From contig NZ_SWKK01000011.1 in the NCBI RefSeq assembly GCF_005144745.1, positions 1-64,000 on the forward strand: DNA of 64,000 nucleotides, written 5' to 3'. Shown here one piece after another: positions 27,556 through 37,188 of the stretch; the stretch's first letter is position 1; each line of letters opens with the position of its first letter. A program made the position numbers and the translations under genes. The notes beneath the pieces were generated by a model. It had not been told where the DNA came from. It made no database searches and was given only the letters and a program-made list of their open reading frames with translations. Source of the DNA: Flavobacterium sp. ASW18X (GTDB taxonomy: Bacteria > Bacteroidota > Bacteroidia > Flavobacteriales > Flavobacteriaceae).

Positions 27556-28869
27556 TTACGCGTAGTTTCGTTTTTTGCGCTTCCGCATTTTGTTGGCTTC
27601 CCTATCATCTTTAAATTTTTCCGTAACGGGATTCCATTGTAAAGGCCGGTTCAATTCATAAGCGATATTCGCTACATGACATAGACTTGCTGACCGATGT
27701 CCAATTTCAACATCGCAAATGGGCTGCTGTCTGGTTTTGATGGAATCCAGCCAATTTTGATAGTGATTACCTTGGTCTTTTAACAGTTCTTTGGTATGGT
27801 CACCATTGGACATTAAAATGCTGCTTGGTGTCGTTTCCAGAAAACTTCTGCTCACATCCAAACTTCCTTCGCTACCGATAAATCGAACAGCCCAACCTCT
27901 ACCGAAATCCTCGTGCACCAGTTCAATTCCGTTTTCGTAAAACATTCGTAGGCCCCTTGTGGCTTTTGGGTCTTTTGGCGGGATAAACGATACGGGGCCA
28001 GTGCGGTCCATACCTAGGCACCACTGTGCAATATCAAACATATGGGTACCCCAATCGGCCAATCGGCCACCGCCAATTTCTTTAAAATCACGCCATGCCG
28101 GATACGTTTTCACCACTTCTGGCGCAATAGTATCATGGTAATGAATTAAAGGCACTGGTCCACACCAAAGATTCCAGTCTACACCTTCGGGAGTTTCTTG
28201 AAAGGGCAAATCATAACTTCGATAGGGGTCGCCCACATTGACCAATACTTTTTTGATGTCGCCCAACTTACCGGACTTCACAATCTCATTGGCTTTGATA
28301 AACCTTTCCCACGAGCGTTGCATACTGCCTACCTGCAAGACGCGGTCATATTTTTTTAAGGCATTGACCATGTCTCTACCATCTTTTATGGTATTGGTCA
28401 TAGGCTTTTCACAGAACACATCCTTTCCCGATTTCATAGCGTCAATGGATTGTTTGGCGTGCCAATGGTCTGGGGTAGCAATTACTACACCATCAATATC
28501 CTTTCTTTCCAAGAGCTCTTGGTAATTCAAATATGTAGTAACGGTATCATATCGGGAAAGACCTTTTTTTTCTGCATAATACTGCCCTACTAGTTCTTTG
28601 AACCCTTCCCTTTTGGATGACCATACTTCAGCACCGGCCACGATTTGAGCAACTGTATTCGAAATAAACTTATTAGCCAGAATACCGCCCTGCTTCCCTA
28701 GACCTATATAACCCAAATTGATTTTGTCATTAGGAGAGGTGAAACCACGACCCAAAACATGCCTTGGAACTATAGTAATTAATCCAGTGGCCATGGCCGT
28801 ATTTCTTATAAAGTTCCGTCTGGAAATACTTTTATTTGTTTGTACCGTTTCTTCTTTGACTTCTTTCAT
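27556..28869 (-). CDS. Tat-exported Gfo/Idh/MocA family oxidoreductase
   Basis: This 437-residue protein has a twin-arginine leader (SRRNFIRNTAMATGLITIVP), so it should be exported folded with its cofactor. The Rossmann motif is GYIGLGKQGG, the DHWHAKQ and EKPMTNTIKDG segments follow at about 130-160, and the C-terminal domain contains GGGRLADWGTHMFDIAQWCLG. Exported members of this group include NAD-dependent glycosidases (GH109 and relatives) that use a transient oxidation, as well as true dehydrogenases. In this operon, between a PL38-like lyase and rhaM, a role in trimming oligosaccharides is plausible but unproved. Confidence 0.85.
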   Translation of the reverse strand: MKEVKEETVQTNKSISRRNFIRNTAMATGLITIVPRHVLGRGFTSPNDKINLGYIGLGKQGGILANKFISNTVAQIVAGAEVWSSKREGFKELVGQYYAEKKGLSRYDTVTTYLNYQELLERKDIDGVVIATPDHWHAKQSIDAMKSGKDVFCEKPMTNTIKDGRDMVNALKKYDRVLQVGSMQRSWERFIKANEIVKSGKLGDIKKVLVNVGDPYRSYDLPFQETPEGVDWNLWCGPVPLIHYHDTIAPEVVKTYPAWRDFKEIGGGRLADWGTHMFDIAQWCLGMDRTGPVSFIPPKDPKATRGLRMFYENGIELVHEDFGRGWAVRFIGSEGSLDVSRSFLETTPSSILMSNGDHTKELLKDQGNHYQNWLDSIKTRQQPICDVEIGHRSASLCHVANIAYELNRPLQWNPVTEKFKDDREANKMRKRKKRNYA

Positions 28870-28896
28870 AAGTTTCCGCTTCGTTTCATCTAGTTA

Positions 28897-30105
28897 TCAT
28901 TCTGCCATACAAGGATATATAAGTTGTTGGATGTCCTCCACATTTTTAAGCTGAGCCAACACATCACAGTAGTCTGAAATACCCATCATACTTCCTGAAT
29001 TTACAAACATTCTACGTAATCTTTCTATTGCTTTTTCCATACTACCCAATTGTTCATAAGGCCATATATTTTTATCATCCAAATAGGCATATAAAAAATC
29101 ATATGCCTTTTTTAGGTCACCCTCCTCCGAGGTACGTTCCCAAAGCTTGACCCCTAATTTCTTTCCATAAAAAGCCAATCGGGTTAACGCGGAAAGGTTC
29201 AAAATACTATAGGTAAGTCCTTTAGTTCGCTTGATTTCATGGGGTTGGCTACCATCCGCCTCTATTTGTACGCTTATACGTTCTTTAAAAACGGAATTGA
29301 GTACCGCCTTGGCCTCTTCTGTTTTCCCAAAAAACATTAAAAGTGAAACAACCTGCACATCGTACAACGAGCCATGATTGTTATTTCGGGTTTTTTCAAA
29401 AACACCAAAATCGCTGGTTTGTAACCAAAGTAAATAGTCGTTAAGCCATTTCTTAAGCCCAGCACCCATTTGTTGGGGTAAAGTATTTTTCAATTCCAGG
29501 ATTTCAATGGCCGTGATAATGTGTGAAATGCCAGAAAACTCTATGATTCCAAATCCCCTTCCCGTGTTTTTACCGGGTATACCTTGGGCGTGCTCAAGAT
29601 TTGGATTCATACGGGTTGCTTCATCCAAAAACCAAACCTTTAAAAGTTGTTGTACCTTTTTTGCATATTTCTTTTCGCTTGAAAAAAAATAGGCCAAAGA
29701 CAATACCTGCGCATTAGCAATAAAGCGGTCTTTTGCTGGGTCGTCCACATTATTACCGCGGGTCATCGGATTGACCAAACCATCCTTTCGTATCCATGGT
29801 AGGCCATTTTTTTTCTCGGGGTCAGGCCACCAGTAGGGCGCTAAACTAAGGTAATCGTGCTTATCCCCACTGGCCGCTACCTGCTTTTTTTGCATTACCG
29901 AAAATGGGCCTTCATCTAAGGCCTTGTCCGCTTCATTTATCAATTTTAGGTAGGCGGGCAGGTAATTGGCATCTTCATTTTGAATGGCTTTCTTGACCTC
30001 AACCAACTTTTCATAGTCCAAATTGGTCAATTGGGCATTACCTTCCATAAAAAAGCCTAACCCTAGAACGAATAAAAGAAAGTAAACGACTGTTCTTCTT
30101 TGCAC
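28897..30105 (-). CDS. Alginate_lyase-domain protein, PL38-like (candidate glucuronan/ulvan oligomer lyase)
   Basis: This 402-residue protein has a signal peptide (VLGLGFFMEGNAQ) and the alginate_lyase toroid fold (PF05426 type). Visible features are LSLAPYWWPDPEKKNGLPWI, the sugar-binding segment AQGIPGKNTGRGFGIIEFSG with the conserved N/GR, and EKTRNNNHGSLYDVQVV holding the conserved NNH that lyases of this fold use in catalysis. It starts with GTG overlapping the GH105 stop codon by one base (TAGTG), indicating coupled translation. A paralogue lies at 51634-52917. PL38 enzymes cleave glucuronan, so a beta-glucuronate-cleaving role fits. Specificity is inference. Confidence 0.78.
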   Translation of the reverse strand: MQRRTVVYFLLFVLGLGFFMEGNAQLTNLDYEKLVEVKKAIQNEDANYLPAYLKLINEADKALDEGPFSVMQKKQVAASGDKHDYLSLAPYWWPDPEKKNGLPWIRKDGLVNPMTRGNNVDDPAKDRFIANAQVLSLAYFFSSEKKYAKKVQQLLKVWFLDEATRMNPNLEHAQGIPGKNTGRGFGIIEFSGISHIITAIEILELKNTLPQQMGAGLKKWLNDYLLWLQTSDFGVFEKTRNNNHGSLYDVQVVSLLMFFGKTEEAKAVLNSVFKERISVQIEADGSQPHEIKRTKGLTYSILNLSALTRLAFYGKKLGVKLWERTSEEGDLKKAYDFLYAYLDDKNIWPYEQLGSMEKAIERLRRMFVNSGSMMGISDYCDVLAQLKNVEDIQQLIYPCMAE

Positions 30106-31220
30106 TAATCCATTTTTAACAGCTCACTACCAGCCAATAAAAAGGCGCCTGTACCATAATTTTGCCAACTGTCCGCCGTTGCTGGTTGCGGGTCTGCCCC
30201 AATATCTTGCACCCAGCCTACCATGCCATTTTCATGCTGGCAGGCTACTAAGGCGTTCCAGGCTTTTTTAACTACTGGACCATAAGTAGCTTTGTCAAGT
30301 ATACCATTGTTTACCCCCCAAGCCAAAGCAAAGGTATAGAAGCCGCTAGCACTGACTTCACCATGGTCCCATGATTCAGGGGAAAGCAAACTTGTTCTCC
30401 AAAGACCGTCTTCATGTTGTAGGTCTTTAATTTTAGCGGCCATTTCTTTGTAAAGGTTGATGTAGAAATCACGATGTTCGTAGTCTTTGGGCAAATCGGT
30501 CAATACCAATACTAGACCGCCCAAAACCCATCCGTTTCCACGTGCCCAGAATATTTTTTTACCATTGGGTTCTTTTAAATCTTTATCATTGACGCCCCAT
30601 TGATAACGGGTATCTCTGGCAAAGAGGTGTTCCTCTTTATCAAACAATAGGTTATAAGTTTCCATGTAATATTTGTGCATCGCATCCAAATATTTTTCTT
30701 CTCCCGTTTGTTTGGCATAAAGAGTAAGTACCGGTGGCGCCATAAAAAGCGCATCACACCACCACCATAGTATTTTTTTGAATTCCATTTTATCCGAGCC
30801 GTCTTTCCACTTGTTAGGTTCGTACAAATGAATATCTAAAAATTCTTTTGTTGGTCCCAAATCTACTAGATTCTGTCTCGTAGAATTAGCATAGAGATAG
30901 GAATAGGAAATCGCCACATCATCCGCATGATAGGTTCTGTAAAGCGGTTTCCATTCATTTCGATACCCCTGAGTTTTAAGCGCAGCCAAAAATATAGGGT
31001 TCCTAGTAGATTCATGAGCCTTTGATACACCAACGTAATAGGCACCGTTGGTCCAATCGGTTGGTGCTAGGGCAAAAATAGGATGGGCCTCTTGCCACTC
31101 CATGGCACGCACCATTGCGTGTTCAATTTTTTCTTTATCTAAGGTCATTTGTGCCTGTACGCCTAAGCATAGCAAAAATAGGAAGACACTTTTGTACATT
31201 GTATTTGGTGTTCGTCTCAT
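30105..31220 (-). CDS. GH105 unsaturated glucuronyl/rhamnogalacturonyl hydrolase
   Basis: This 371-residue (alpha/alpha)6-barrel protein has a signal peptide ([14 protein letters not shown]). An internal ATG at 31199 gives an equally good leader. GH105 motifs are [17 protein letters not shown], the catalytic aspartate D156 in [23 protein letters not shown] and [17 protein letters not shown]. It removes unsaturated glucuronate linked to rhamnose from lyase products. That is the expected step after PL28, and it complements GH88. It lies between GH3 and the PL38-like gene. Confidence 0.93.
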   Translation of the reverse strand: MRRTPNTMYKSVFLFLLCLGVQAQMTLDKEKIEHAMVRAMEWQEAHPIFALAPTDWTNGAYYVGVSKAHESTRNPIFLAALKTQGYRNEWKPLYRTYHADDVAISYSYLYANSTRQNLVDLGPTKEFLDIHLYEPNKWKDGSDKMEFKKILWWWCDALFMAPPVLTLYAKQTGEEKYLDAMHKYYMETYNLLFDKEEHLFARDTRYQWGVNDKDLKEPNGKKIFWARGNGWVLGGLVLVLTDLPKDYEHRDFYINLYKEMAAKIKDLQHEDGLWRTSLLSPESWDHGEVSASGFYTFALAWGVNNGILDKATYGPVVKKAWNALVACQHENGMVGWVQDIGADPQPATADSWQNYGTGAFLLAGSELLKMD

Positions 31221-31246
31221 TTGTATCGTTTTACTTGTTTGTTCAT

Positions 31247-33511
31247 CTATTTTTCTAATCTAAATCTTGCGGTCAATCCTTCTTTTGAAGACGTGCCAAC
31301 TTGTACCGTATAATCTCCCGGTTCAAGAATTTTTTCCATTGTTAAACCCGTAAACTCCAACATTTTTGGAGTTATGGTGAAGGTTACAGTTTTGATCTCA
31401 CCGGGATTGAGTTCTATTTTCTCAAATCCCTTCAATTCTTTATCTGGTCGGGTAACAGAGCCTATTTCATCTTTTAGATACAATTGTACCACTTCTTTGG
31501 CCTTCATATTTCCAGAGTTAGTAACTTTCACGTTTACCGTAATTTCCGATGTTGGCGTAATCGTTGCAGCTGAAAGCTGTAGGTTATCATAGGTAAAATC
31601 GCCATAGCTCAAACCATATCCGAAGGGGTACAACGGGCCGTCTTCCAAGAAAAGATAGCCTTTTTTATAATTGATTTCCTTCATGCTGTAATGAAACGGA
31701 AATTGCCCAATAGAACGTGGCACGGTGACAGGTAGTTTCCCTGATGGAGAAACTTCTCCAAAGAGTACTTTAGCTATCGCGGTATCGCCCATTTCGCTTA
31801 AATCCCATGCATCTAAAATAGCATCAGCTTTCTCAGCCATTATATTTATAGCCAAGGTTCTACGGTGTTTTAAAACGATGATTACTGGTTTGCCCAATGC
31901 CTTAATACGCTGGACCAATTCGTCTTGTGGTCCAACAGGTTCTATAGTTGCACGGTCGCCCAAGGCATTATTGAAATAGGCTTCCTTGGCGGTAAATTCA
32001 TCACCACCCAAAAACAATATGGAAACATCGGCGTCTTTTGCCAGATTTGTCAATTGCTCTAAGGCCTTTTCATCTGTAGGCAACACAACTGGAACGCCTT
32101 TGTTTCCGTCCGTGAGTTCAAAACCTTTATTCGCTACATAGGTAACCTGTTTGCCCGTTACAGCTTCAAAAGCTTTCTGGGTTCCTTCATCTAATAACGG
32201 TCCCAACAATGCTATTTTTTGTGTTTTTTTCGTTAATGGAAGGGTGTTGGCTTCATTTTTCAATAAGATAATGGATTCCAAATCCGCTTCTTCTGCCAAG
32301 GCCAAGGAAGAGGCTGACCTCACCTCTTTTTCCGTTTTTTTAATATCCACATAAGGATTATCAAAAAGGCCCAATCTCATTTTGGTTCGAAGCACTCGTC
32401 TCACGGAGCGGTCTATCATCTTTTCAATCGAGGGGTCTTTTTTGACCATTTCCGGCAGATAGGCATACGAATCTTCGGCATATAAATCGATATCAATACC
32501 AGCTACCAATCCCATGAGAGCAGCGGCTTCAGGACTTTCAGCAACCTTCATAAAATAATACAGTCGTGCAATGTCGTTTGAGTCGGAAACCACATAGCCA
32601 TCAAAACCCCATTGGTCTCTTAATACGCCCGTTAACAGTTCTGGATTGCCATGACTTGCTATCCCATTTATATCGCCATGAGATGCCATAATGCCTAACG
32701 CTTTTGCTTCTTTTACGGCAGCCTCGAAAGGTGGGTAAATTTCATCAATCAAGGTTCTCGGCGAAATCTCGATGGCTGCAAAGTTGGAACCACCCAATAC
32801 TTGTCCGTAGCCAGCAAAATGTTTGGCTACGGCACCAATGTGGGTTCCGTTAACCAAACCTTCGTAATCACCCTGAACACCTTTAATAGCATTGAGCACC
32901 ATCTGGGTCGTCAAATAGGTGTCTTCACCAAACGCTTCCGACATACGACCAAAGCGTGGGTCACGAACCAAATCCGCCTCTGGTGAGTGGCACATATGCA
33001 TACCGCGTAAACGCGCTTCCCTGCCCACCACATCCCAAATGCGGTTCACCAGTTCAGGATTAAATGTAGCTGCTGAATTTATGGGGCGACCAAATTTGGT
33101 ACAACCTGCGGCATCCACTCCGTTGTAGGATTCCGTGACAAAGAGTGCTGGTATACCCCAACGATTACTCTCCATAATGTACTTCTGCAATTCATTATTG
33201 AGTTTTGCCGCGGCTAATGGAGAAATATGCTCCCCAGGATTTTTAATGCCCGCAATACCCAACTTCAACTTATCAACGACTCTATCGGACAATTTCAATC
33301 GACCTTTTTCATCAGATTCCACCCCTATATTGGCGTGGAAAATCCGCATTTGTGCCACTTTTTCCTCCAAAGACATTCTGGGCAGCAAATCATTTACCCG
33401 TTCTTCTATAGAAAGGGAAGCGTCTTTGTAGGGCATTTTGCCCTTTTGTGCAGTTAAGCCAAAAGTTACAAGGGAAAGAATAATTAAAACTTGGTATTTC
33501 AATGGTTTCAT
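31247..33511 (-). CDS. GH3 family beta-glycosidase (beta-xylosidase/glucosidase type)
   Basis: This 754-residue three-domain GH3 has a signal peptide ([11 protein letters not shown]), an N-terminal TIM barrel (about 40-370) with the nucleophile aspartate in [15 protein letters not shown], a sandwich domain (about 400-590, [15 protein letters not shown]) and a C-terminal fibronectin type III-like domain ([15 protein letters not shown]). The nucleophile site reads SDSND rather than the common SDW, which is usual in the xylosidase/glucosidase branch. In ulvan, xylose or glucuronate residues are the probable targets. The gene is 54 bases after the lipoprotein gene and lacks its own copy of the promoter motif. 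Confidence 0.9.
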   Translation of the reverse strand: MKPLKYQVLIILSLVTFGLTAQKGKMPYKDASLSIEERVNDLLPRMSLEEKVAQMRIFHANIGVESDEKGRLKLSDRVVDKLKLGIAGIKNPGEHISPLAAAKLNNELQKYIMESNRWGIPALFVTESYNGVDAAGCTKFGRPINSAATFNPELVNRIWDVVGREARLRGMHMCHSPEADLVRDPRFGRMSEAFGEDTYLTTQMVLNAIKGVQGDYEGLVNGTHIGAVAKHFAGYGQVLGGSNFAAIEISPRTLIDEIYPPFEAAVKEAKALGIMASHGDINGIASHGNPELLTGVLRDQWGFDGYVVSDSNDIARLYYFMKVAESPEAAALMGLVAGIDIDLYAEDSYAYLPEMVKKDPSIEKMIDRSVRRVLRTKMRLGLFDNPYVDIKKTEKEVRSASSLALAEEADLESIILLKNEANTLPLTKKTQKIALLGPLLDEGTQKAFEAVTGKQVTYVANKGFELTDGNKGVPVVLPTDEKALEQLTNLAKDADVSILFLGGDEFTAKEAYFNNALGDRATIEPVGPQDELVQRIKALGKPVIIVLKHRRTLAINIMAEKADAILDAWDLSEMGDTAIAKVLFGEVSPSGKLPVTVPRSIGQFPFHYSMKEINYKKGYLFLEDGPLYPFGYGLSYGDFTYDNLQLSAATITPTSEITVNVKVTNSGNMKAKEVVQLYLKDEIGSVTRPDKELKGFEKIELNPGEIKTVTFTITPKMLEFTGLTMEKILEPGDYTVQVGTSSKEGLTARFRLEK

Positions 33512-33565
33512 ATATGTTTGATTTATTTTAACGCTGTGCCTTAAATTCAGTCTTTATTCAAATTT

Positions 33566-34333
33566 TTAGGGTCTTACAATTTCACTGCGCTCCGCGCTTT
33601 CGGCCTCTTCAAAGGTTTTACCTTCAACATACAGCACAAATCGGTCCAAACCGTGAAATTTCGAACGGCCAGAAACTTCCATGGTGTAAACACCCGGTTC
33701 ATCAAAAGTGACAAAAATATCGTGAGGGTCATTGTCGCTTGTATTGGAACGCCAAAACCATTCCCCTACTCGATTCATATACACCTTAAACCAGCCATCG
33801 GCACTGCTTCCTTCAGGATTTGGGGTTTTTCCCGTTCCTCTGGGATACACGATACGTCCATCACGCTCTCCGAAAAAATCAGCCGCGTCATTGAATCGCA
33901 ACCAAGAATCATTGGCCTCGGACTGTGTTTCTCCTTCAGTAATTCTTGACCTCCAAATAAAGCGATAGGTGCCTGGAGTACTTATATTAAGTTTATAAGT
34001 CAACATCCCATTACCCGGCATTTGAAAACTATCAGGATTGTTCCACACCAAATAGCCTTCCCCATCAAATCCTTCCAAGGTTGAACCACGTTGCCATTCC
34101 AGTTCACCTTCCACGGTTTCAAATTCCACACTAACGATACCTTCACGTTCTAAATAAATTATTCCGTCTGGTAAGGATTCGTCATCATCGGACTCTTCTG
34201 CCGCTTCTTCAGCACTTTCTTCCTCCATCATTTCTTGCATAGGTTCTTCTGCCGTATTATCTGAGCTACAGGCCTCGAAACAGCAAATGGCCATGCTTAA
34301 CAATACTAGTTTACCCCACTGATATTTCTTCAT
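33566..34333 (-). CDS. Surface lipoprotein with one predicted carbohydrate-binding sandwich domain
   Basis: This 255-residue lipoprotein has a leader ending CFEACSSDN followed by a 35-residue glutamate-rich linker (about 25-55), the kind of acidic segment that follows the surface-export signal in Bacteroidota lipoproteins. Residues about 56-245 form a beta-rich domain (GIIYLEREGIVSVEFE, NPDSFQMPGNGMLTYKLN, TPGTYRFIWRSRI, DIFVTFDEPGVYTMEVSGRS, GLDRFVLY) that resembles the non-catalytic domains of agarases and other algal glycosidases. No catalytic motif was seen. It overlaps the GH78 stop by 4 bases (ATGA). A surface ulvan-binding protein is the best guess. Confidence 0.65.
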   Translation of the reverse strand: MKKYQWGKLVLLSMAICCFEACSSDNTAEEPMQEMMEEESAEEAAEESDDDESLPDGIIYLEREGIVSVEFETVEGELEWQRGSTLEGFDGEGYLVWNNPDSFQMPGNGMLTYKLNISTPGTYRFIWRSRITEGETQSEANDSWLRFNDAADFFGERDGRIVYPRGTGKTPNPEGSSADGWFKVYMNRVGEWFWRSNTSDNDPHDIFVTFDEPGVYTMEVSGRSKFHGLDRFVLYVEGKTFEEAESAERSEIVRP

Positions 34334-37188
34334 AATTTAAATGTTATGGTATACTTACCAGAGCCCAATTTCACCATATCCAATGATTCATCTTGATAAT
34401 CTTTCCAAGAGGTATTGTTAATCTGAATACTGTTTTTATTAATGTCTTTAAAAGGAAATAGAGCCATTGTATTAAAAGGCACTTCCAATTCCATGGTTAC
34501 GTTGCCATTCTCATTTACCCACTTATTTTTAATAGTGCCATAAGGCGTAGGAACGGAAACATCTATATGTTCAATTTGAGTAGGAAATTGAGGGGTTACC
34601 GTAAACTCTTTATAGCCTGGATTGTTTTTTGAGGACTTAATACCGCCTAAAGATTCATAGAAATAGGCAGCAAAACCAGAATGCATCGGATGATTCAAAG
34701 AGTTGGTTGGACCTTCCATTTCTTCCCAAACAAACTGACGCTCTGGCCAAGTAGTAAAGCCTGAATTCATGACGTAGGTCTGACTGGGAAAATCAGGCGT
34801 AGTCAATATTTCATGCGCCAAATCAGCTTTTCCGTTAGCAGCCAGAACTGTGTAGATATAGCGATTCCCGTGAATACCGGTTGAATGATGCCCACCTTTG
34901 ACAACAACGATATCATGTGCCAAACCATTCACAACCTTTTCTAATTCATCCTCTGGAACCATCCCAAATTGCAATGCTTGTACTGTTGCGGTCTGACTGA
35001 GGTACCATTTATGTTCGGTTCCTGTAATGGGTTTCAAATATTCAGCATTAAAGGCTTTTTTTAAGGCCTCTTTTTCAAGTTGCATTTGAGCTGCATATTC
35101 ACTATCCCCATTCATTTCAGCAAACTTTTCCATAATTCCCAAAACATCGTAGAAATAGGCATTGGCCGATATGATGGGGTCGGTTTCCATTGCACTTGGA
35201 TTTAATCTTCTATCCCATAAGGGGGGACACCAATCGCCCATACCATCTTGCATGATGCCATTTTCACCCTTGAAGTTCAAATAAAAATCGGTGAGGTTCT
35301 TCATTTCATTGTAGTATTCCATGATGATAGCATCATCTCCGTAGTAAACATAATTGTACCATGGCAAATACATGGTGGCCACACCCCAATCTATTTTGGC
35401 GTATGTGGATGTGCGCTTGCCCGGTGCAATCATGGTAGGTACCTGAAACATAATATCAGGATCATTTGTTCCTGCTGTGGGGCGCATCTGCGTTCGAATA
35501 TCCTCCATGTATTTTTTATAGAAATCATACATGTCGTAATTGTAAAGCGCGTACTCGGCAAAGGCGTGGGCATCCCCCAACCAACCGCATTTTTCGCGAT
35601 GCGGACAATCCTCGGGTATACCATGCAGATTATCTTGAATGGTCCATTTGCTGATGCTATGCATTTTGTTGAACAGTTCTTCAGAAGAATTAAAACTTCC
35701 TGTTTCTTCAACATCCGTTGCTACTAAAACAGCTTTAATCATTTCTGCATCGGGTTGCTTAGAAACTCCTTTGACTTTGGCATATCGAAAGCCATGGTAA
35801 CTAAATTTGGGTTCCCATGATTCCTTGTCATTGCCCTTACAGACATACTTATATATTTGAGGCATGCCATTAGCACCACCTCCTGTTGAACCTTGAAAAA
35901 TATCGCTGCCATCGGTAAGCAAAGCTTCGGTGGTTGTTACTTCTATCAATTGACCCTCTTTTTCAGAAACGTTCAGTTTTACCCATCCGGCAATATTTTG
36001 GCCAAAATCAACTATCCATTCGCCATCAGCTCCCTTAAATACTTTTTGAGGCTCAAATTCTTGTAATTTTTTAATTGGTGAAATTTGCTGTGCGCTCAAT
36101 TTGCCCACTACTGGAGTGACCTCTTTGGGTCGTCCCCATGAGGCATCGTCATAACCTACCGTGTTCCATTCATTGATTTCGTATCGGGCATCATAGGTGT
36201 CACCCCCATAAATATTGTTGAATACAATGGGGCCGGTGGATTCTTTCCAACTTGCATCGGTAACAATATTTTCTTTGGAACCATCGGCATAGGTAACCTT
36301 AATCATAAGCTTTACTGTTGGCGGGCCATAGGCCAAATCGCGTTCAGATTCTGGGTCGTTTTTCCAAGAAATGTTTTGCCCGTAAAAACCGTTCCCCATG
36401 ATAATGCCAAATGCATTTTCACCTGACTTGACCTCGTCAGTAATATCATATTTTACGTAGTACGCTTGTTTGTCGTAATTCGAGGGTGCGGGGTCCAACA
36501 CGTGGTCTCCTACTTTCTCTCCATTAAGGTATAGTTCATAATATCCCAAACCGCAGATATAGGCTTCTGCATTTTCTACATCTTTCGGTAGGTCCACTTC
36601 CTTTCTAAAATAACTGGCCGCAAAACCTTCTACTGGAGTTGGTTTATCCATTTTACCGGTTTTGTAATCTCGGAATCGATACTGAGATGTTCTGGTATCT
36701 TTATTCAATGTTATCCATTTGGCATTGCCCCATTGGCTCTCGTCCATTAAACCCATGGTAAACTGTTGTACTTCTGACCAATCGGAAGGTGTATCGTTCT
36801 CATCCCAAATCTTGACTTTCCAATAATAGGTTTGCGTGGGTTGTAAGGTTGAACCTTCGTAATCCACAAAAGTGGAAGATGCACTCTGCACTTTTTTTGA
36901 ATTCCAGCTATCAGCATCTGTTTCGTTCAGTAGTTCCTCGGCAGTGGCCACTAAAATATGATAAGCCGTTTGCGAACGATTAAACCCATCGGCATTGACC
37001 ACCCATGAGAATTGTGGTTTTTTGTTTTCAATTGCCATTGGATTCCTCTTGTGGTCGGTAGTAACCTTCACAAAAGAAAGAGCATTGGTTTCTTCTTTGC
37101 TTTCACAGCTAGCCAACACCATCATAACCAAAAAGGTCAGAAGCGTTTTAAGGACGAAAACAGGTCTATTTTTCGTTGTATCAATCAT
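34330..37188 (-). CDS. GH78 alpha-L-rhamnosidase
   Basis: This 952-residue multi-domain enzyme has a lipoprotein leader (VMMVLASCESKEE). The N-terminal sandwich domains run to about 480 (KPQFSWVVNADG, YELYLNGEKVGDHVLDPAPS) and end in YHGFRYAKVKG. The (alpha/alpha)6 barrel has the GH78 signature IPEDCPHREKCGWLGDAHAF at about 525-545, with the conserved acidic and histidine residues, and DWGVATMYLPWYNYVYYGD. A C-terminal sandwich closes the protein. It releases terminal alpha-L-rhamnose from oligosaccharides. The start overlaps the GH106-like stop by 4 bases, so the two rhamnosidases are translationally coupled. Confidence 0.94.
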   Translation of the reverse strand: MIDTTKNRPVFVLKTLLTFLVMMVLASCESKEETNALSFVKVTTDHKRNPMAIENKKPQFSWVVNADGFNRSQTAYHILVATAEELLNETDADSWNSKKVQSASSTFVDYEGSTLQPTQTYYWKVKIWDENDTPSDWSEVQQFTMGLMDESQWGNAKWITLNKDTRTSQYRFRDYKTGKMDKPTPVEGFAASYFRKEVDLPKDVENAEAYICGLGYYELYLNGEKVGDHVLDPAPSNYDKQAYYVKYDITDEVKSGENAFGIIMGNGFYGQNISWKNDPESERDLAYGPPTVKLMIKVTYADGSKENIVTDASWKESTGPIVFNNIYGGDTYDARYEINEWNTVGYDDASWGRPKEVTPVVGKLSAQQISPIKKLQEFEPQKVFKGADGEWIVDFGQNIAGWVKLNVSEKEGQLIEVTTTEALLTDGSDIFQGSTGGGANGMPQIYKYVCKGNDKESWEPKFSYHGFRYAKVKGVSKQPDAEMIKAVLVATDVEETGSFNSSEELFNKMHSISKWTIQDNLHGIPEDCPHREKCGWLGDAHAFAEYALYNYDMYDFYKKYMEDIRTQMRPTAGTNDPDIMFQVPTMIAPGKRTSTYAKIDWGVATMYLPWYNYVYYGDDAIIMEYYNEMKNLTDFYLNFKGENGIMQDGMGDWCPPLWDRRLNPSAMETDPIISANAYFYDVLGIMEKFAEMNGDSEYAAQMQLEKEALKKAFNAEYLKPITGTEHKWYLSQTATVQALQFGMVPEDELEKVVNGLAHDIVVVKGGHHSTGIHGNRYIYTVLAANGKADLAHEILTTPDFPSQTYVMNSGFTTWPERQFVWEEMEGPTNSLNHPMHSGFAAYFYESLGGIKSSKNNPGYKEFTVTPQFPTQIEHIDVSVPTPYGTIKNKWVNENGNVTMELEVPFNTMALFPFKDINKNSIQINNTSWKDYQDESLDMVKLGSGKYTITFKL

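Noticed and set aside
35248-35727. 159-residue forward frame antisense to GH78
   Set aside because: The sense frame holds the GH78 signature over the same bases. The antisense product is rich in cysteine, histidine and isoleucine, typical of shadow frames.
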